Assembly: GCA_919901855.1 (NCBI GenBank) | Contig: CAKKQC010000037.1 | Location: 14,691 to 78,690, forward strand | Origin: a bacterium | GTDB taxonomy: Bacteria > Oederibacteriota > CAKKQC01 | Length of the DNA stretch: 64,000 bases | Direction of reading: 5' to 3' | Shown here: piece after piece, positions 7,461-14,032 of the stretch | Numbering within the stretch: the first letter of the stretch is position 1 | Layout: each line of letters begins with the position of its first letter | Position numbers and translations under genes: made by a program | The notes under the pieces: generated by a model | What the model was told of the DNA's origin: nothing | The model's database searches: none | The model's input: only the letters and a program-made list of their open reading frames with translations

Positions 7461-8125
7461 TTCTCCTCGAGACGGCCGGTCTCACCAAGGTGTACGGGCG
7501 GGCCCACGGCGAGGTGCGCGCGCTCGACGGCGTCAGCCTCGCGGTGGGACAGGGCAGCTTCACCGTCGTCACGGGGGGGTCGGGGTCCGGCAAGACCACG
7601 CTCCTGCTCGCGCTCGGCGGACTCATCAGGCCGACGGAGGGGCAGGTCAGGCACAACGGCCGCGATCTCTACGGCTTGCCGGAGCGCGAACTGGCGGGAT
7701 ACCGCAACCGGTCCGTCGGGTTCGTCCTACAGACCTTCAACCTCGTGCCGTACCTGACCGCGGCGGAGAACGTCATGATCCCTATGCTCCTGAACGGCCA
7801 CCGGCCGGGGGGACGGAGGAGGAAGGCGGACGCCCTCCTCGACCGGCTGGGGATGGCGGACCGCAGGGACTTCCTGCCGCGGGAGCTCTCGGTGGGGCAG
7901 CAGCAGCGGGTGGCGATCGCCCGCGCGCTCGCCAACGACCCCGGGATCATCCTCGCGGACGAGCCCACGGGGAGCCTCGACCGGGCGCTGGCCGCGGACA
8001 TTCTCGGGGTGCTTTCGGAGCTGCACAGGAAGGACGGGAGGACGATCGTCATGGTGACGCACAGCAACGAGGCCGCCGCGTGCGGCGACCGCCGCCACCG
8101 GCTGGCCGGGGGCGTCCTGTCGTGA
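7457..8125 (+). CDS. ABC transporter ATP-binding protein, LolD/MacB type
   Basis: A 222-residue nucleotide-binding subunit. Walker A is GGSGSGKTT (residues 40-48), the Q-loop is FVLQTFNLVP, the signature is LSVGQQQRVAIARAL, Walker B is IILADEPTGSLD, and the switch His is in VMVTHSNEAA. This LolD/MacB-type set powers FtsX-like permeases, often by mechanotransmission from periplasm or inner membrane. The ATG overlaps the permease stop (ATGA). The gap to the next gene is 51 bases and ends in a strong AAGGAGGA ribosome site. Confidence 0.9.
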   Translation: MILLETAGLTKVYGRAHGEVRALDGVSLAVGQGSFTVVTGGSGSGKTTLLLALGGLIRPTEGQVRHNGRDLYGLPERELAGYRNRSVGFVLQTFNLVPYLTAAENVMIPMLLNGHRPGGRRRKADALLDRLGMADRRDFLPRELSVGQQQRVAIARALANDPGIILADEPTGSLDRALAADILGVLSELHRKDGRTIVMVTHSNEAAACGDRRHRLAGGVLS

Positions 8126-8176
8126 CCGGGAGGCGCCGGTGAAGGGGTTTCCGCCAAACGAAGCAAGGAGGACTGG

Positions 8177-8341
8177 ATGAACGAGGAGAAGAGCTCGAGC
8201 GGGTGCGGCTGTGGTTCGGGGGAATGCTGCGGGGGCGGCAAGGCGCGGGGCGGTCCGGCGCAATGGATGCGCTTCATCGCGTTCGCCATCATCGTGGCGG
8301 CCGCCGCATTGCTCGTGGTGAAGGGGCTCGCCAGGCCGTGA
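8177..8341 (+). CDS. Small Cys-rich single-pass membrane protein upstream of hgcA
   Basis: A 54-residue ORF preceded by AAGGAGGA (8165-8172), four bases before its ATG. The N-terminal half is Cys/Gly-rich: Cys10, Cys12, Cys17 and Cys18 (GCGCGSGECCGGG), followed by a basic stretch and one TM helix (about 31-49, MRFIAFAIIVAAAALLVV). The stop overlaps the GTG start of hgcA in a GTGA junction, which ties its translation to hgcA. I know no named family. A membrane-anchored thiolate peptide next to a mercury methylase could hand Hg(II) to HgcA/HgcB or to the exporter; this is inference. Short ORFs like this are easily missed in automatic annotation. Confidence 0.8.
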   Translation: MNEEKSSSGCGCGSGECCGGGKARGGPAQWMRFIAFAIIVAAAALLVVKGLARP

Positions 8342-9390
8342 CCGGGGCCCCGTTCGTGACGGGTCGCGTGTCCACCCCGGCGGGGGAGGTCCCGCGGGCC
8401 TCGACCGCGCTCTCGTGGCGGGACCATTGGGGCACGCTCTTTGTCCGCCTCGCGATGGGGCGGATGGCCTACACGGTGGAGCCCGGTCTGTACGCCGTGG
8501 GCTCGCCGTCCCCGGAGTCGCCGGTCCTCGTGAGCGCCAACTACAAGCTCTCGTTCGACCATCTGCGGAGCAGGCTCGGCGGGCTGGATGCGTGGATCCT
8601 GGTTCTCGACACGAAGGGCATCAACGTCTGGTGCGCGGCGGGCAAGGGCACGTTCGGGACGGACGAGATCGTGCGGCGAGTGGCAGCGACCCGGCTGGCC
8701 GAGGTCGTGACGGGCCGCCGGCTGATCCTGCCGCAGCTGGGGGCGCCCGGCGTGAGCGCGCACGAGGTGACCCGGCAGACCCGGTTCGGCGTCGTGTACG
8801 GCCCGGTTCGGGCCGCGGACATCCCGGAGTTCCTGCGGGCCGGGATGAAGGCGACCCCCGGGATGCGCCGGGTTCGTTTCGGGATCCGGGACCGCGCCGT
8901 GCTCATCCCGGTCGAGCTCGTGATCGGGGCGAAGCTGATCTTCGGCGTCGCGTCCGTCATGGTCCTCCTCGGCGGGCTGGTGCGGTGGGGCTACTCCGTG
9001 GACCGCGCCGCGGCCTCCGCGCCCGGGGTGGCGGCGCTGGCGCTGGCCGCGTTCGCCTTCCCGGTCGTGCTCGTGCCCCTGCTGCTCCCGTGGCTTCCGG
9101 GGAGGGCCTTCGCGGTGAAGGGGGCGTGGGTGGGAGCGGCGATGGCCCTCGGGCTGTATCTGGCCGCCCACGCCGGAGTCGTCAATCCCGGCGGGCGGCT
9201 CGAGCTCTGGGGCTGGATGGCGGGGTGGACGGCGCTGGCGAGCTACGTCGCCATGAACTTCACCGGCGCGTCGACTTACACCTCGCTCTCCGGCGTCTAC
9301 GCCGAGATGAAGCGGGCGATCCCCGCCCAGGCCGTGCTGGCGGCGGCGGCGGCCGTCCTGTGGATCTCCGGCCGGCTGGCGGGATCATGA
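8338..9390 (+). CDS. hgcA: Corrinoid protein HgcA, mercury methyltransferase
   Basis: A 350-residue protein with the HgcA signature: the cap-helix motif NVWCAAGKG (Asn96 to about residue 104). Cys99 is the counterpart of Cys93 of the ND132 protein, the proposed Co-ligand from the lower face of the corrinoid. The N-terminal ~175 residues form the CFeSP-like corrinoid domain. Five TM helices follow from about residue 190 to the end, with the family motif MNFTGASTYTSLSGV before the last one. HgcA transfers a methyl group from a methylcorrinoid to Hg(II). I chose GTG 8338 because it overlaps the preceding stop (GTGA) and gives a normal family length. HgcB follows 22 bases later with its own ribosome site. 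Confidence 0.97.
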   Translation: MTGAPFVTGRVSTPAGEVPRASTALSWRDHWGTLFVRLAMGRMAYTVEPGLYAVGSPSPESPVLVSANYKLSFDHLRSRLGGLDAWILVLDTKGINVWCAAGKGTFGTDEIVRRVAATRLAEVVTGRRLILPQLGAPGVSAHEVTRQTRFGVVYGPVRAADIPEFLRAGMKATPGMRRVRFGIRDRAVLIPVELVIGAKLIFGVASVMVLLGGLVRWGYSVDRAAASAPGVAALALAAFAFPVVLVPLLLPWLPGRAFAVKGAWVGAAMALGLYLAAHAGVVNPGGRLELWGWMAGWTALASYVAMNFTGASTYTSLSGVYAEMKRAIPAQAVLAAAAAVLWISGRLAGS

Positions 9391-9412
9391 TTATCGAGAG
9401 GAGGGTTTCCCC

Positions 9413-9709
9413 ATGCCGCTGAAGTATCTCCCGAACGTGGTCACGCTCGAATTGGACGCGGCCAGGTGCAACGGGTGCGGGATGTGCGCGACCGTCTGTC
9501 CCCACGCCGTGTTCGCGGTCGGGGCGGGCCAGGCCCGGATCGGCGACCGGGACGCGTGCATGGAGTGCGGGGCGTGCGCCCGCAACTGTCCGAATGAGGC
9601 GATCTCCGTGCGCGCGGGCGTCGGGTGCGCGGCGGGCATCATCGCGGGACTCCTGGGCGGGATCGGGCCGGCGTCCGCCTGCGCGCCGTCCGCCGGCGTG
9701 AAGTCATGA
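9413..9709 (+). CDS. hgcB: HgcB, 2[4Fe-4S] ferredoxin partner of HgcA
   Basis: A 98-residue dicluster ferredoxin. Cluster motifs are [12 protein letters not shown] (Cys19, 22, 25, 29) and [12 protein letters not shown] (Cys49, 52, 55, 59). Cys72 in AGVGCAAGI is the extra HgcB-specific cysteine (Cys73 in ND132), and Cys90 near the C-terminus (SACAPS) corresponds to the C-terminal cysteine(s) thought to bind Hg(II). There is one here rather than a vicinal pair. HgcB supplies electrons to return the HgcA corrinoid to Co(I) and may deliver mercury. A GAGAGGAGGG ribosome site precedes it. The stop overlaps the ACR3 start (ATGA), physically linking methylation to arsenite efflux. Confidence 0.96.
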   Translation: MPLKYLPNVVTLELDAARCNGCGMCATVCPHAVFAVGAGQARIGDRDACMECGACARNCPNEAISVRAGVGCAAGIIAGLLGGIGPASACAPSAGVKS

Positions 9710-10812
9710 GGGGGCCTCGGCCCCCCGCGCGCGCCGTGGCGACCGGGGGCGTTCTCCGCCGCCTCTCGTTCCTGAACCGGTACCTGACGGTATGGATCTT
9801 CGCCGCCATGGCCGTCGGGGTGGCGTCCGGGTACGCCTTCCCGGGACTGGTGCCGTTCCTGAACGGGCTGAGCGTGGGCACGACCTCGATCCCGATCGCG
9901 GTCGGGCTGATCCTGATGATGTACCCGCCTCTCGCGAAGGTGCGGTACGAGGAGATGGGGCCCGTCTTCCGGAACACGAAGGTCCTGGGGTTGTCGCTCG
10001 TCCAGAACTGGGTCGTCGGCCCGATCCTGATGTTCGGCCTGGCCGTCCTGTTCCTGCGCGACCGGCCCGAGTACATGGTCGGGCTGATCCTGATCGGGCT
10101 GGCGCGGTGCATCGCCATGGTCATCGTCTGGAACGACCTGGCCAGGGGAGACACCGAGTACTGCGCCGGGCTGGTCGCGTTCAACTCGATCTTCCAGGTC
10201 CTCTTCTACTCGGTCTACGCCTGGTTCTTCATCACGATCCTGCCGACCTGGTTCGGGCTGGCGGGGGTGGCCGTGCACGTGACGATCGGCGAGATCGCGA
10301 AGAGCGTGTTCGTCTACCTCGGCATCCCGTTCCTGGCCGGGATCATCACCCGGTTCACGCTCATCCGGCTGAGGGGCAAGGCCTGGTACCACGACCGGTT
10401 CATACCCCGGATCAGTCCGCTCACGCTCGTGGCCCTGCTCTTTACGATCGTGGTCATGTTCTCGCTCAAGGGCGAGTACATCGTCCAGCTCCCGCTCGAC
10501 GTCGTCCGGATCGCGATCCCGCTCCTCATCTATTTCGTGGTCATGTTCTTCATCTCGTTCTTCATGAGCCGGTACGTGGGGGCCGACTACGGCCAGACGA
10601 CGACGCTGTCGTTCACGGCGGCGTCGAACAACTTCGAGCTCGCGATCGCGGTGGCGATCGCGACGTTCGGGATCGGGCACGGCGCCGCCTTCGCGGCCGT
10701 GATCGGCCCCCTGGTCGAGGTGCCCGTCCTGATCGGGCTCGTGAGCGTGGCGCTGTGGCTGAAGCCCCGGTTCTTCCCGCGGAAGACTGTGAGGAGGTCA
10801 GGAGGAGGATGA
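9706..10812 (+). CDS. acr3: ACR3 family arsenite efflux permease
   Basis: A 368-residue inner-membrane carrier of the ACR3 (BASS superfamily) type with about ten TM helices. The hallmark Cys135 in [17 protein letters not shown] matches the conserved TM4 cysteine needed for As(III) transport, and the Glu in [18 protein letters not shown] matches the conserved TM9 glutamate. It exports arsenite driven by proton motive force. I chose the ATG at 9706, which overlaps the hgcB stop, rather than an earlier in-frame start that would overlap hgcB widely. It is part of the arsR-hgcAB operon. Confidence 0.95.
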   Translation: MRGPRPPARAVATGGVLRRLSFLNRYLTVWIFAAMAVGVASGYAFPGLVPFLNGLSVGTTSIPIAVGLILMMYPPLAKVRYEEMGPVFRNTKVLGLSLVQNWVVGPILMFGLAVLFLRDRPEYMVGLILIGLARCIAMVIVWNDLARGDTEYCAGLVAFNSIFQVLFYSVYAWFFITILPTWFGLAGVAVHVTIGEIAKSVFVYLGIPFLAGIITRFTLIRLRGKAWYHDRFIPRISPLTLVALLFTIVVMFSLKGEYIVQLPLDVVRIAIPLLIYFVVMFFISFFMSRYVGADYGQTTTLSFTAASNNFELAIAVAIATFGIGHGAAFAAVIGPLVEVPVLIGLVSVALWLKPRFFPRKTVRRSGGG

Positions 10813-11285
10813 TGCGGAAGCCAGCGATGGCCTGCCTAGCGGGATTGTCGGTCCTGATGGCTTCCTGCCTGTCTTCCGGCTTCAAGCCCGTATCGCCGGA
10901 TCCGAGAGTGGAGCTTGACCGGGGCCAACACGATTTCGGGACGATCCCGCCGACGGAGACCGTGCAAACGGTCTTCATGGTTACGAATCGGGGAGGCCGG
11001 AATCTGGAGATCAGCGGGGTCCAGAGCTCCTGCGGATGCACCGGCGGCGTGATGGATTCACGGACCATCAGGCCGGGCGAAACCGGCCGCCTCACGGTGT
11101 ACTACAACCCGCGTGGGTGGAATGGGCCGCAGGCCAAGACCATCACGCTCTTCACCAACGATCCACAGACCCCGCAGACACCTCTTGGCATCAGCGCGAA
11201 CGTTGCGGCGGACGTGCCGACCCAACCGCCGGTGGTTTCGCCTGCAAGTCCCGCCGTCCCGGCTCCCGGGTCCGGGCAGAGGTAG
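10812..11285 (+). CDS. DUF1573 lipoprotein
   Basis: A 157-residue protein with a lipobox (SVLMASC; Cys about residue 17), so probably a lipoprotein. A single DUF1573 Ig-like domain follows: HDFGTIPPTETVQTVFMVTNRGG, then LEISGVQSSCGCTGG with the family's SCGCT motif. DUF1573 proteins are often encoded near membrane or redox genes in anaerobes, with unknown role. The vicinal-like Cys pair could bind soft metal ions. The ATG at 10812 shares one base with the acr3 stop and follows GGAGGAGG by a few bases; an ATG at 10809 is equally possible. Confidence 0.8.
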   Translation: MRKPAMACLAGLSVLMASCLSSGFKPVSPDPRVELDRGQHDFGTIPPTETVQTVFMVTNRGGRNLEISGVQSSCGCTGGVMDSRTIRPGETGRLTVYYNPRGWNGPQAKTITLFTNDPQTPQTPLGISANVAADVPTQPPVVSPASPAVPAPGSGQR

Positions 11286-11287
11286 CC

Positions 11288-12370
11288 GTGGGCGCCGCGC
11301 CTTCCGCCTCGGTGTCCTGCGCGATCGGGGATCCGCCCGCGCCCGCTTCCCGGGTCCCGCTGGGACGGTGGCTGGCCGTGATCGGGATCTCCCTGGCGGC
11401 CTGGTTCGGGGCGTTCCAGGTCCTCGCCCCGTTCGCCTCCTGGGTGGTGCGGGGCCTGCCGGGGATCACGGCGGGAAGCCATCCCGCCGCGGCGCTCGAG
11501 TTCTTCTTCTTCGAGGTTCCCAAGGTGCTCCTGCTTCTCGTGCTCATCGTCTTCGTGATGGGCGTGATCCGGTCGTTCTTCTCCCCGGAGACCACGCGGC
11601 GGCTGCTGACCGGCCGGGGCGAACACGGCGGCACCGTGCTCGCGGCGCTGCTGGGGATCGTGACCCCGTTCTGCTCCTGCTCCGCGGTGCCGATGTTCAT
11701 CGGATTCATGTCGGCCGGGGTGCCGCTGGGCGTCACGTTCGCCTTTCTCGTGTCCGCGCCGATGGTCAACGAGGTCGCGCTCGTCCTCCTGTTCGGGCTG
11801 TTCGGCTGGAAGGTCGCGGGAATCTACCTCGTCACGGGGCTGGCGGTGGCCATGGCCACGGGCTGGGTCATCGGCCGGCTCCATCTCGAAGGCTGGGTCC
11901 AGCCGTGGGTGGCCGAGGTGGCCGCCGCCGGCCCGGGAGCGAGCGCCCGGCTGTCGTGGCCGAACCGGTTCGATCTGGGTTTGGAGGCCCTGCGGGACAT
12001 CGTCGGCCGGACCTGGCCGTACGTGGTGGTGGGGGTGGGGGCGGGCGCGGCCATCCACGGTTGGGTTCCCGCGGACTCGCTGGCTCCCCTCATGGGACGC
12101 AGCGCGTGGTGGAGCGTTCCGGTGGCGGTCCTCATCGGCGTGCCCATGTACTCGAACGCCGCCGGCATGATCCCGGTCGTCCAGGCGCTGCTGGCCAAGG
12201 GCGCGGCGCTCGGTACCGCACTGGCTTTCATGATGGCCGTGGTGGGGCTGTCGTTCCCGGAGTGGGTGATCCTGCGGAGGGTGCTGACCATCAAACTCAT
12301 CGCCGTGTTCGCGGGCATCGTCGCGGTCGGGATCATGATCGTCGGCTACCTGTTCAACTGGCTGTTCTGA
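11288..12370 (+). CDS. ArsP/YraQ-type permease (PF03773), putative organometal(loid) efflux
   Basis: A 360-residue membrane protein with about eight to ten TM helices in two blocks. The family motif TPFCSCSAVPMF (Cys129, Cys131) is followed by SAGVPLGVTFAFLVSAPMVNE, as in ArsP_1 permeases. The characterised ArsP exports trivalent organoarsenicals such as methylarsenite using cysteine ligands; other members have unknown substrates. Its position between hgcAB/acr3 and ArsF/ArsG-like genes makes efflux of methylated or aromatic metal(loid)s the best guess. The GTG start at 11288 lies 2 bases after the previous stop; no other start fits. Confidence 0.8.
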   Translation: MGAAPSASVSCAIGDPPAPASRVPLGRWLAVIGISLAAWFGAFQVLAPFASWVVRGLPGITAGSHPAAALEFFFFEVPKVLLLLVLIVFVMGVIRSFFSPETTRRLLTGRGEHGGTVLAALLGIVTPFCSCSAVPMFIGFMSAGVPLGVTFAFLVSAPMVNEVALVLLFGLFGWKVAGIYLVTGLAVAMATGWVIGRLHLEGWVQPWVAEVAAAGPGASARLSWPNRFDLGLEALRDIVGRTWPYVVVGVGAGAAIHGWVPADSLAPLMGRSAWWSVPVAVLIGVPMYSNAAGMIPVVQALLAKGAALGTALAFMMAVVGLSFPEWVILRRVLTIKLIAVFAGIVAVGIMIVGYLFNWLF

Positions 12371-12389
12371 GGGATGAGGGAGGAGAAAG

Positions 12390-12623
12390 ATGAAGACGAT
12401 CCAGGTTCTGGGAACGGGCTGTCCGAAGTGCAAGAAGCTCGGTGAAGTGGCCGAGGAAGCCGCCAAGGCGGCGGGGATTGAGTACAGCATTGAGAAGGTC
12501 ACCGACATGCAGAAGATCATCGCGTTCGGCGTGATGGCGACGCCCGCGCTGGTCGTGGACGGCAAGGTCAAGGTCTCGGGGCGGGTGCCGTCGGCGGACG
12601 AGATGAAGGGGATGCTGGCATGA
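12390..12623 (+). CDS. Small thioredoxin-like redox protein (redox-active disulfide type)
   Basis: A 77-residue mini-thioredoxin. The active site is CPKC (Cys11, Cys14) after the first strand (IQVLGTG), and the cis-Pro loop is VMATPALVVDGKV. This family (PF13192) is commonly next to ArsP/YraQ-like permeases and acts as a thiol reductase or metal shuttle in the cytoplasm. GAGGGATGAGGGAGGAG precedes the ATG. The stop overlaps the next start (ATGA). Confidence 0.9.
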   Translation: MKTIQVLGTGCPKCKKLGEVAEEAAKAAGIEYSIEKVTDMQKIIAFGVMATPALVVDGKVKVSGRVPSADEMKGMLA

Positions 12624-13123
12624 ACGCCGGCACGGGGAGGTCGATAATGCGTGGAGGCACCGGATTGGCGATGGCGGCGGCGGTGTGCCTGCTGGGTTCC
12701 GTGGTCTGGGCGATGGCGTCGAAACAGAAGGCGGGAACGGCCGAACCGGCCGCGCAGGCGAAGCCGGCGGCCGCGGAGAAGGGCTGGAAGCTGGTCGCGT
12801 ACTACCTGCACGGGAACTTCCGGTGCGCGACCTGCCTCTCCATCGAGGCGCAGTCGAAGGAAGCCGTCGAGACGGACTTCGCCGGGGAGATCAAGGACGG
12901 GAAGGTCGCGTTCGCGACGCTGAACTACGAGCAGCCGGACAACGCGCATCTCGGAGAGGACTACCGGCTCACGACCCGGTCGCTGGTCCTGTCGCTCCGC
13001 AAGGACGGCAAAGAGGTCAAGTGGAAGAACCTGCCCGAGGTCTGGACCCGCGTCCACAATCCGCCCGCCTTCCGTGAGTACGTGAACACCGAGGTGAAGG
13101 CGATGCTCCGGGAGATGATCTGA
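12620..13123 (+). CDS. arsF: ArsF-like protein (membrane-anchored thiol protein)
   Basis: A 167-residue protein with an N-terminal signal anchor (about 12-33) and an exported thioredoxin-like domain. The recognisable stretch is YYLHGNFRCATCLSIEAQ, with a CxxC at Cys69 and Cys72, characteristic of the family named after ArsF of the ArsEFG aromatic-arsenical reduction and efflux system. Here there is an ArsF- and an ArsG-like gene side by side, and the preceding mini-thioredoxin takes the ArsE-like place. It probably relays electrons from the partner membrane protein across the membrane. Assignment rests on motif recognition only. Confidence 0.75.
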   Translation: MNAGTGRSIMRGGTGLAMAAAVCLLGSVVWAMASKQKAGTAEPAAQAKPAAAEKGWKLVAYYLHGNFRCATCLSIEAQSKEAVETDFAGEIKDGKVAFATLNYEQPDNAHLGEDYRLTTRSLVLSLRKDGKEVKWKNLPEVWTRVHNPPAFREYVNTEVKAMLREMI

Positions 13124-13806
13124 CGGACCTCCTTCTCGTCGCGGGCTCCGCCTTCTGGCTGGGGATCCTGGTATCCATCAGTCCGTGCCCGCTGGCCTGT
13201 AACATCGCCGCGGTCTCGCTGATCGGGCACCGGTTCGAGCACCGGGGGTGGGTCGTCTTGTCGGGCGTGCTCTACACCGCGGGCCGGAGCTTCGCCTACG
13301 CGGTCCTGGGGTACCTGGCCGTCTCGGCCTTTTCCGCCCTGCCGTCCGTGTCCCGGTTCCTCCAGCTCTGGATGAACCGGGGACTGGCGGTTCTGATCGT
13401 CCTCACCGGGCTCCTGCTGCTGGACTTCCTCCCGGTCCGGCTGCCCTCGGTATCCGTCTCGGGTGAAGGGGCCCGCCGACTCGAGCGGTGGGGTCTCTTG
13501 GGCGTGTTCCTCATGGGAGCCCTGTTCGCGCTGGCGCTCTGCCCGGTATCGGCGGGGCTGTTCTTCGGCGCGCTGGTGCCCCTCGCCGTCAAAGCGCAGT
13601 CGCCCCTGTGGCTTTCCGTGGTCTTCGGCGTGGGGACGGGGCTTCCCGTGGTCGTGTTCGCGGTGGTTCTCGCCTTCGCTGCGGGCCGGCTGAACGAGGT
13701 CTACCTCAAGGTGCAGCGGGCGGAACTGGTCGCGCGGAAAGCCACCGGCGCGGCGCTCGTCTTCATCGGGGTCTACATCATGCTCAGGTACACCGTCGGC
13801 ATCTAG
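13120..13806 (+). CDS. arsG: ArsG-like permease, CcdA/DsbD-type membrane protein, apparent CTG start
   Basis: A 228-residue protein with about six TM helices of the CcdA/DsbD-like LysE superfamily. From CTG 13120 the protein starts TDLLLVAGSAFWLGILVS and contains the family motif ISPCPLACNIAAVSLIG. The only conventional start, TTG 13258, would remove both the first TM and this Cys motif. CTG overlaps the arsF stop as CTGA, mirroring the ATGA junctions upstream, and GGAGA lies four bases before it. A second Cys (FALALCPVSAG) matches the paired redox cysteines of this fold. It is the last gene of the operon. ArsG-like proteins are reported as aromatic arsenical efflux permeases; electron relay to ArsF is an alternative. 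Confidence 0.75.
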   Translation: MTDLLLVAGSAFWLGILVSISPCPLACNIAAVSLIGHRFEHRGWVVLSGVLYTAGRSFAYAVLGYLAVSAFSALPSVSRFLQLWMNRGLAVLIVLTGLLLLDFLPVRLPSVSVSGEGARRLERWGLLGVFLMGALFALALCPVSAGLFFGALVPLAVKAQSPLWLSVVFGVGTGLPVVVFAVVLAFAAGRLNEVYLKVQRAELVARKATGAALVFIGVYIMLRYTVGI

Positions 13807-13980
13807 CGCGGGTTGCGCCGGGGGGCGCGCCGTTCTAGAATGATCCGTCGTTCGCCAAGTGGAAGTACCAACGCCTTCATGTAGTTTCCGCAGGGCAACC
13901 GGGATCGTCGAGGAAATGCCTCGGTTGCGCATGGATACGCTGTCCTCAAAACCCCTATCCCTGACAGGTATTTTCCGTCC

Positions 13981-14020
13981 GGACGGCCCCCCCGGGGCCG
14001 TCCCCGGGCGCTGAGCCCGG
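13981..14020. terminator. Two adjacent GC-rich hairpins in the 226-base gap between the ars/hgc and Ehr operons
   Basis: GGACGGCCCC (13981-13990) pairs with GGGGCCGTCC (13994-14003), and CCGGGC (14004-14009) pairs with GCCCGG (14015-14020). No T-run follows, so it is not a classic terminator but could end or attenuate transcription. The rest of the gap (13807-14032) is AT-richer, contains TAGAAT at 13836-13841 and no gene I can support. Confidence 0.4.
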
Positions 14021-14032
14021 CCACCGCACCCC

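Noticed and set aside
8203-8337. N-terminal extension of HgcA in the same frame
   Set aside because: It overlaps the small Cys-rich gene, has no family support, and the GTG at 8338 forms a GTGA junction giving normal HgcA length.
5093-13806. A mer operon (merA, merB, merT) or arsM near hgcAB
   Set aside because: I looked for mercuric reductase, organomercurial lyase, MerT-like and ArsM-like motifs in this run and found none.
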